Below, piece after piece: positions 13,270 to 17,593 of a DNA stretch of 17,593 bases (its first letter is position 1; each line of letters starts with the position of its first letter). Position numbers and translations under genes: made by a program. The notes under the pieces were generated by a model, which made no database searches, had not been told where the DNA came from, and saw only the letters and a list, made by a program, of their open reading frames with translations. Source of the DNA: Prevotella sp. (GTDB lineage: Bacteria > Bacteroidota > Bacteroidia > Bacteroidales > Bacteroidaceae); contig JAFRZC010000126.1 of assembly GCA_017442765.1 (NCBI GenBank), positions 1-17,593 of the forward strand, in the 5' to 3' direction.

Positions 13270-13356
13270 ATGCCAGGGAACGATGATTGAAAACAGAAAA
13301 AAACAATGTTTTCCTTGAGCCGGATTTTGTTTTTTTTCTTCCAGTGAATCGTCCAT

Positions 13357-13393
13357 AATTGGAGCAGACTATAGGGTTTGCTCCAATTTTTTT
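13357..13393 (+). terminator. Intrinsic terminator of the 1519-aa gene
   Basis: AATTGGAGCA at 13357-13366 pairs perfectly with TGCTCCAATT at 13379-13388 around a 12-base loop and runs into seven T bases at 13387-13393. The 87 bases between stop and hairpin hold T-rich sequence and no gene. Confidence 0.88.
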
Positions 13394-13455
13394 GTTTTTT
13401 TTACTTTTGTTATTCAACTCTTTGTGCGGATATGGCTGCAAAAAATGAAATTTTT

Positions 13456-13486
13456 TTTGTGGGTATCGAAAAAGTTAGTACTTTTG
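13456..13486 (+). promoter_or_regulatory. Promoter of the tRNA-Leu genes
   Basis: TTTG at 13456-13459, a spacer of 19 bases, then TACTTTTG at 13479-13486. This matches the Bacteroidota consensus TTTG-N19-TAnnTTTG in both boxes and spacing, and is the clearest promoter in the window. Transcription would begin near 13493 and cross the 7-bp repeat before reaching the first tRNA. Confidence 0.85.
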
Positions 13487-13504
13487 CAACCGCTTTCGAG
13501 AGAA

Positions 13505-13560
13505 ATTTGAAAGTTGAAGTTTGAATTTCGGGATTCACAATTCGGTGTTCAAAGTTCAAA
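13505..13560. repeat. Degenerate 7-bp array in the tRNA-Leu leader
   Basis: Eight 7-bp units lie in phase. The first three are ATTTGAA, AGTTGAA and GTTTGAA; the last two are both GTTCAAA. The outer units are partly complementary (TTTGAA against TTCAAA), so the leader RNA can fold back on itself. The array fills the space between promoter and tRNA and ends three bases before the mature 5' end. Confidence 0.75.
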
Positions 13561-13563
13561 AGA

Positions 13564-13650
13564 GCCCAGGTGGTGGAATTGGTAGACACGCTACTTTGAG
13601 GGGGTAGTGCCGATTCAGGCGTGCAAGTTCAAGTCTTGTCCTGGGCACCA
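13564..13650 (+). tRNA. tRNA-Leu, anticodon GAG
   Basis: 87 bases including an encoded CCA. The acceptor stem pairs GCCCAGG (13564-13570) with CCTGGGC (13640-13646), with A as discriminator. The D-arm reads GGAATTGGTAGACAC. The anticodon stem 13581-13585/13593-13597 holds a 7-base loop with GAG at 13588-13590. A long variable arm and the TTCAAGT T-loop confirm a class II tRNA-Leu, reading CUU and CUC codons. Confidence 0.95.
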
Positions 13651-13657
13651 AAAAATG

Positions 13658-13680
13658 GAGGGTTATGCCCTCGTTTTTTT
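13658..13680 (+). terminator. Terminator-like hairpin between the two tRNA-Leu genes
   Basis: GAGGG at 13658-13662 pairs with CCCTC at 13668-13672 and is followed by G and seven T bases. It lies just after the first tRNA and could end or weaken transcription into the second tRNA. A second hairpin (AGCTTC with GAAGCT, 13684-13702) follows. Confidence 0.6.
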
Positions 13681-13708
13681 CTAAGCTTCGCGAGGAGAAG
13701 CTCTACCA

Positions 13709-13793
<85 letters not shown>

Positions 13794-13795
13794 AG

Positions 13796-13845
13796 AGAAT
13801 TTCACAAGTAATTCAAAATGAATGAAAAGTGAAATTCTTTTTTTT
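13796..13845 (+). terminator. Intrinsic terminator of the tRNA-Leu(CAG) gene
   Basis: AGAATTTCAC at 13796-13805 pairs perfectly with GTGAAATTCT at 13829-13838; an inner ATTCA/TGAAT pair strengthens it, and a run of T bases follows to 13845. It starts three bases after the CCA. Confidence 0.85.
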
Positions 13846-13859
13846 ATGTACGTTTCAAT

Positions 13860-13880
13860 TTTGGCCATAGTTTGGCCATA
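13860..13880. repeat. Direct repeat TTTGGCCATA beside the tRNA-Leu gene
   Basis: Two exact copies of TTTGGCCATA at 13860-13869 and 13871-13880, an 11-bp period, or one helical turn. Each holds the palindrome TGGCCA. They lie 67 bases past the tRNA end, in the only gene-free stretch between the tRNA and the operon to the right. They may bind an integrase arm or excisionase, but this is inference. Confidence 0.5.
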
Positions 13881-13956
13881 TTTTCGGAGAACCCACTTGA
13901 CTCTCCTCCACGAGCGAGGAACAGGACACCTACAAACACCTTGACCATTTTGATTA

Positions 13957-14853
13957 CTATGCCGCCATTGGGATGGCTGTTTCAGAAACATCCAAGACAC
14001 CTTTTGAGAATGCAAGATTCTCGATATGCACATCTGCCAATTCCATCGGTGTTTCATTCTCGATGAGGTCTCTACAAACTTCTTTGATTGACTCCAAAAC
14101 TAATTTCAAGTCCGAAGCCTCGACAATGGGTTGATTCACTCTTCTTACTGTGATACACGAACCCCAACTGGCCATCAAGACGAAACGCCCATCCTTCATT
14201 TCAAAAGTCGAGATTGCACCACCTCCGGCAAACACCTTTGCAACATATCCACTTTCGGTTCGCTCGGCTTCAAGGATTTGCATAGTTTCCAATCTTCTCA
14301 ACCCTTCGCCCTTATCCCATATCGCCTTCTTGGTGGTTGCAATAATCCCCGAAGCCTTGACATCCATTTCTCTAATCTTGAACGGAAACCACTCGTCATA
14401 GCCTAATATGTCAGCATTAGGAAACTTCCTACCGGCTTCCTCCTTTCTTCCAAAGTAGTAATAAAGATTATCTACTCTACAATTGTGGTAGTTCCCATCG
14501 AGATATCGGACTCTCTTGCAATCACCAGGATTCTCCAAAAACACTTCGGCGACCATATTGTTCAGACGCTCACCATTGGGGTTGAAATGTTTTCTTCTCA
14601 CTACAATAGTGAGTCCGTGACCATCGTCTATCGGGATGAGCTCACGTACATATCCCCTTCCCTGAAAGTCAGTGGATACGACACGCCCATAATTACTAAC
14701 CCATATGTCACGGCAACGAAATTGACCGAAAAGCTCGCCCTTAATGGGTTTAATGCAAGTGAAACCAAGTTCCTGCTGGGTATAATACCTTTTGCTAATA
14801 GTAAAAACTATTTTTCTCATATTTCTAATTTTTTTTATTAAACTAATTTTCAT
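13957..14853 (-). CDS. NUMOD4/HNH-like protein with an altered active site
   Basis: A 298-aa protein. Residues about 50-75 (WVSNYGRVVSTDFQGRGYVR) match the NUMOD4 pattern, a DNA-binding module of homing and phage HNH endonucleases. Residues 97-132 follow the HNH_3 layout (LNNMVAEVFLENPGD, then VRYLDGNYHNCRVDNLYYY), but the first catalytic His, normally in VNHIDG, is Tyr117, so nuclease activity is doubtful. Residues 150-298 are not recognised. The ATG overlaps the stop of the ATPase gene (TAATG), which implies translational coupling and supports this start over the Met at residue 12. It is the last gene of the four-gene operon and ends 164 bases from the tRNA. Confidence 0.7.
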   Translation of the reverse strand: MKISLIKKIRNMRKIVFTISKRYYTQQELGFTCIKPIKGELFGQFRCRDIWVSNYGRVVSTDFQGRGYVRELIPIDDGHGLTIVVRRKHFNPNGERLNNMVAEVFLENPGDCKRVRYLDGNYHNCRVDNLYYYFGRKEEAGRKFPNADILGYDEWFPFKIREMDVKASGIIATTKKAIWDKGEGLRRLETMQILEAERTESGYVAKVFAGGGAISTFEMKDGRFVLMASWGSCITVRRVNQPIVEASDLKLVLESIKEVCRDLIENETPMELADVHIENLAFSKGVLDVSETAIPMAA

Positions 14854-15917
14854 TACTTTGATTCTTCTCTTTTCTTCATTGCATTTACAATGTTATTCAC
14901 TTTGGATTTAGAGACTCCCAATTCGGACTCAATCTTCCGACAGCTCAAGCCTTGCTTGTGCAGATGCCATACCTGATGATAGACCATCTCCTCATCGTCT
15001 TCATCGGGCTTTTTCAGAAGATTCTGTTCTATGTCCGTGTCTCGATACTCGAAGTGCAGACCATTCTCCTTCACCATCTCAACAACCATTACGGGGTCCT
15101 CATATATCTTCTCACCACTACGGGCTTTCAGTTGCTTGATGTACCTAAGACCGGTGTCTCCTTCCACACGTCCAAGAGCGAAAGCGGCGTCGATAAGATT
15201 ACCAACCTTTGCCGAACCAGCCAAATCGTTTATTGTCATCGGCTTGTTGTTCTTCTTGTTTGTGTGGGCCACCACCAAAATGGTGATGCCAAGTTCATCA
15301 CGAAGCTCACGAAGTGCCTTGATTATGGCCATTGCCTCTTTTGCACTTTGAAGATTGCACATAAAAGAGATATTGTCATACACAATCATCTTGCACTTTT
15401 CAGCAATTATAAAGCTCTTCAAGAAAGAGAGGAGCTGTTCCGAAGTATATTCGACGCCAGTGGGGACCTCCAAAATTTTGAGTTTGTCAGAGAACTGATG
15501 CCCAGAATATCTTCCGGCAAACTGCTGGTCTGTATTCTCCAAATCAACGTAGCCCACGTTTTCGCCACTCGTCAGTTCGGATTCAAACCCATATTCACTC
15601 GTACCTCGTGAGATTGCATCGGCAATTTGGAGGGCGAGTACTGACTTTCCGACATTGGTCGGTGCAAACAGAACCGTTACTTCCCCTTCTACCACAAAGC
15701 AATCAAAAAGTCGTCTGGGCTTCTCCATACGAATGGATTCTTCGAGGCGGGTGTTGGCGGTTCTAACCTTGAAGAAGGGGGTGTCATTCCCCGACTTCTC
15801 TTCCATTCTTTTCAGCGTGTAGCGTGGTTTCTCCATCTTGGTCATCACGCTGCTCTCAATACTGTGCAAATCCATCACACCTTGTGCTTCTTTTGCTTGA
15901 AAAGATAAATTGCTCAT
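14853..15917 (-). CDS. RecA-like AAA ATPase (RepA/AAA_25 type) with C-terminal HTH
   Basis: A 354-aa protein of the RecA-like ATPase group that includes plasmid RepA helicases. Walker A is APTNVGKS at 85-92, with Ala in place of the first Gly. Walker B is KMIVYDN at 176-182, and the sensor region is LVVAHTNKK at 214-222 followed by NDLAGSAKVGNLIDAAFALGR. A linker rich in Asp and Glu leads to a helix-turn-helix at about 312-349 (GLSCRKIESELGVSKSKVNNIV). Such proteins serve replication or mobilisation of plasmids, integrative elements and phages. It starts one base after the stop of the NUMOD1 gene and overlaps the HNH-like gene. Helicase or DNA-loading activity is inferred from the family. Confidence 0.85.
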   Translation of the reverse strand: MSNLSFQAKEAQGVMDLHSIESSVMTKMEKPRYTLKRMEEKSGNDTPFFKVRTANTRLEESIRMEKPRRLFDCFVVEGEVTVLFAPTNVGKSVLALQIADAISRGTSEYGFESELTSGENVGYVDLENTDQQFAGRYSGHQFSDKLKILEVPTGVEYTSEQLLSFLKSFIIAEKCKMIVYDNISFMCNLQSAKEAMAIIKALRELRDELGITILVVAHTNKKNNKPMTINDLAGSAKVGNLIDAAFALGRVEGDTGLRYIKQLKARSGEKIYEDPVMVVEMVKENGLHFEYRDTDIEQNLLKKPDEDDEEMVYHQVWHLHKQGLSCRKIESELGVSKSKVNNIVNAMKKREESK

Positions 15918-15918
15918 A

Positions 15919-16665
15919 TTATGCTGCTATGTTTTCCATTACTTCGGGGTCATTCTTCCGATACCAGAGAGAATCACCGGCCTTATGGTCATTCTCCCCA
16001 CGTACTGCCTTGCCGATGGCCTGATGACCCTTTCCGAGAGCGACCTCTGCCACAGAAGCACTCTCCCATTCCTTTACAAAATCTCCGTCGAGGGTGAATT
16101 GGAGAATGGGGATACCCTTTCTACCAGCTTTCTTTCTACCCGATTGGACAGTTACGCTGTCCTTAATGTCCATTTTGGACTCACCACCTTCCTGTTCCTT
16201 CACATTGACTACACAGGAGCCATTTGTGGTCAGGCAAGGGGCTATTCCACGAGGACTGACGACACGACTGATTTCAGGGTCAGGGAAGTTCTTTCTACCA
16301 ATCTCGGTATTACCCTCTTGAATGATTTGATTCACGAAACCTCTGTTCAAAACCTCTTCAATCTTGAAGTCAGAAACCTTGTCTTTGCCCATATTGAAAT
16401 GTTCCTTGTCAATAAGGACGACACCGTTCATACCCTCAATCTCTGAATTAGTCTTGGGCTCATTGGAAACCGAAGAAGTCAGACTGTTCAACAGTTCCTC
16501 TCTATCACCGCCTTTCTCAATGTAGGCTTGAAACAGAGCCATAATGGTCTCCTTAATCTCGTTTCTTTCCTTCTCCTGCTTTTTCGATTCGAGCAGCAGG
16601 TTTGCATTCCTGATGAGTTCAACCAACTCATCGTAGTTCATTTTTTTAATATCGATTGTATTCAT
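15919..16665 (-). CDS. NUMOD1 protein carrying a methyltransferase TRD-like segment
   Basis: A 248-aa protein with three parts. Residues 1-60 are charged and helical, probably a coiled coil. Residues 112-157 (IIQEGN, FPDPEISRVVSPRGIAPCL, TTNGSCVVNV) resemble the stretch found between motifs VIII and IX of many C5-cytosine methyltransferases. Residues 184-236 (IPILQFTLDGDFVKEWESAS to DSLWYRK) match NUMOD1, a helix-turn-helix module of homing endonucleases. No nuclease motif is present. It starts 11 bases after the methyltransferase stop and ends one base before the ATPase start. A role as DNA-binding partner of the methyltransferase is plausible but unproved. Confidence 0.75.
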   Translation of the reverse strand: MNTIDIKKMNYDELVELIRNANLLLESKKQEKERNEIKETIMALFQAYIEKGGDREELLNSLTSSVSNEPKTNSEIEGMNGVVLIDKEHFNMGKDKVSDFKIEEVLNRGFVNQIIQEGNTEIGRKNFPDPEISRVVSPRGIAPCLTTNGSCVVNVKEQEGGESKMDIKDSVTVQSGRKKAGRKGIPILQFTLDGDFVKEWESASVAEVALGKGHQAIGKAVRGENDHKAGDSLWYRKNDPEVMENIAA

Positions 16666-16676
16666 TTTTTTGATTT

Positions 16677-17465
16677 TTAATATTTTACACCATACTTACT
16701 TATATCAATTTGAAGGTAGAGCGCCTTCAACACATCTACCACGATGCTGTTCCCAGCCTGTTTGACAACCTGTGTGTCTGCAACCACCTTCTTGAAATCT
16801 CTGAATCCCATCAGTCTGATACACTCATCTGGTGTCAGTCGTCTCAAAAAGTTCTTGTGGGGGACGCCTTTCTCCAAATAATCTCCGAGGAAAGTCTTCA
16901 ACTCGATTGGAGCGGGGAAGAGAAAGTCTGTTTTCTCCTTGAAACCGACACAAATCAGGCGGGGTCTATTCTGAGGAACTCCGTAGTGTCGAGAGTTCAT
17001 CACCTGCCAATGAAGGTCATATCCTGTTTCCTTCTGCAATGAGGAGCGAATCTTCTCCCAACAGGTGATACCTTCTCCTTTTACTTTGAGAGTCATCATA
17101 CCGACGACATTCTCAAAGACGAACACCTTTGGTTGGCACTCATTCACGATACGGATGAATGATTTGTACAGGTCGCCTCGTGTCGGGTCATCCACACCCA
17201 GTCTTTTAGTGGAGCAGACACTGAAAGCTTGACAGCAGATGCCTGATACAAACAAATCCACTTTATCTTTGTAAGCGGTGGCATCCACAGTTCTGATGTC
17301 GTTGTGCCATCTGTCTTCGGTGATGTTGTGGTTGGCGAAGTATGACTGTTTGGCATACTTGTCTATGTCGCCGGCAAAGACAATCTCGTAATCCAATCCG
17401 AGTTGTTTAAGAGCCTCCTCCGGTGCTCCGATACCAGAGCAGCTGGTGGCGATTCTTAAGTTCAA
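16677..17465 (-). CDS. C5-cytosine DNA methyltransferase, compact
   Basis: A 262-aa enzyme, shorter than the roughly 320-400 residues common in the family. Motif I is TSCSGIGAPEEAL at 7-19, motif IV is SGICCQAFS at 74-82 with catalytic Cys78, motif VI is FENV at 117-120, motif VIII is QNRPRLICVGF at 165-175, IX is RRLTPDECIRLMGF at 208-221, and X is QAGNSIVVDVL at 236-246. The usual PCQ is CCQ. Only about 33 residues separate VIII from IX, so the target recognition domain is very small; a TRD-like segment is present in the next gene. Start: a TAG lies directly before the TTG at 17465, and no ATG is available before motif I, so TTG is the likely start. No restriction partner is recognised. Confidence 0.9.
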   Translation of the reverse strand: MNLRIATSCSGIGAPEEALKQLGLDYEIVFAGDIDKYAKQSYFANHNITEDRWHNDIRTVDATAYKDKVDLFVSGICCQAFSVCSTKRLGVDDPTRGDLYKSFIRIVNECQPKVFVFENVVGMMTLKVKGEGITCWEKIRSSLQKETGYDLHWQVMNSRHYGVPQNRPRLICVGFKEKTDFLFPAPIELKTFLGDYLEKGVPHKNFLRRLTPDECIRLMGFRDFKKVVADTQVVKQAGNSIVVDVLKALYLQIDISKYGVKY

Positions 17466-17547
17466 CTAATAAATGCAACTTTTACTGAAAAAGAGCGAGG
17501 GCTAAGATGGGAAACCTTAAAAACATCAAAAGAGAAGACACGGAACA

Positions 17548-17557
17548 AAGCCGGCTT
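17548..17557. promoter_or_regulatory. 10-bp palindrome upstream of the methyltransferase operon
   Basis: AAGCCGGCTT is a perfect palindrome 83 bases upstream of the methyltransferase start and just upstream of a + strand promoter-like sequence. It could be an operator or a methylation site; nothing else supports either. Confidence 0.25.
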
Positions 17558-17560
17558 CCC

Positions 17561-17590
17561 TTTCGGATTCAGAAAAAATGCCTATCTTTG
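17561..17590 (+). promoter_or_regulatory. Promoter-like sequence at the right edge
   Basis: TATCTTTG at 17583-17590 matches TAnnTTTG exactly, with TTTC at 17561-17564 after an 18-base spacer. It would drive a + strand gene beyond the window, divergent from the methyltransferase operon. No clear box for the operon itself was found in 17466-17593, and that stretch holds no gene. Confidence 0.45.
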
Positions 17591-17593
17591 CCC

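Noticed and set aside
13284..13312. GAAAAC/GTTTTC hairpin after the 1519-aa gene
   Set aside because: Six A/T-rich pairs around a long A-rich loop; the hairpin at 13357-13393 is far stronger.
9982..13356. Two long minus-strand open frames (556 and 561 codons) opposite the 1519-aa gene
   Set aside because: They are antisense to a gene with clear signal peptide and normal composition; their products are Val/His/Leu-rich with no domain. They arise from the GC-rich third positions of the real gene.

Overview
The window looks like a chromosomal piece of a Bacteroidales bacterium (phylum Bacteroidota). The evidence is several -7 boxes of the Bacteroidota type TAnnTTTG, A-rich leaders in place of Shine-Dalgarno sites, a methylmalonyl-CoA mutase small subunit, a DUF4159 protein, and lipoproteins with an acidic stretch after the lipidated cysteine. 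The genus cannot be fixed from the sequence alone.

Layout. Positions 1-138 hold the last 45 codons of a probable IS4-type transposase on the + strand. Positions 270-8601 are a run of minus-strand housekeeping and envelope genes. In the order of transcription they are rsmE, a DUF4159 protein, mutA (own promoter and terminator), an LptG-like lipopolysaccharide exporter permease, sufE, a DUF59 Fe-S assembly protein, an OppC-type ABC permease, and then a two-gene lipoprotein unit with its own promoter. On the + strand, 8710-13269 encodes one very large exported protein of unknown function (1519 aa), closed by a strong terminator. Two tRNA-Leu genes (anticodons GAG and CAG) follow behind a textbook Bacteroidota promoter. 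From about 13850 to the right edge the composition becomes more AT-rich. This part carries a compact minus-strand operon: a C5-cytosine DNA methyltransferase, a NUMOD1 protein, a RecA-like ATPase with a C-terminal helix-turn-helix, and a NUMOD4/HNH-like protein. It looks like the end of an integrated mobile element placed against the tRNA-Leu genes; no integrase is visible in the window.

Three patterns deserve attention. First, the gaps between the minus-strand genes are filled by arrays of a 9-bp unit built on the palindrome TCTAGA. Four upstream genes take their TAG stop codon from a TCTAG of the array, and the next gene starts shortly after the array behind an A-rich leader. A GC-rich 9-bp array takes the same slot once. 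Second, a different, degenerate 7-bp repeat occurs six times: inside the permease and rsmE coding regions, in the signal-peptide codons of the DUF4159 and 1519-aa proteins, at the lptG start, and between promoter and tRNA-Leu. Third, the methyltransferase is short between motifs VIII and IX, and a segment resembling the part it lacks sits inside the adjacent NUMOD1 protein, which suggests a two-polypeptide or rearranged methyltransferase.
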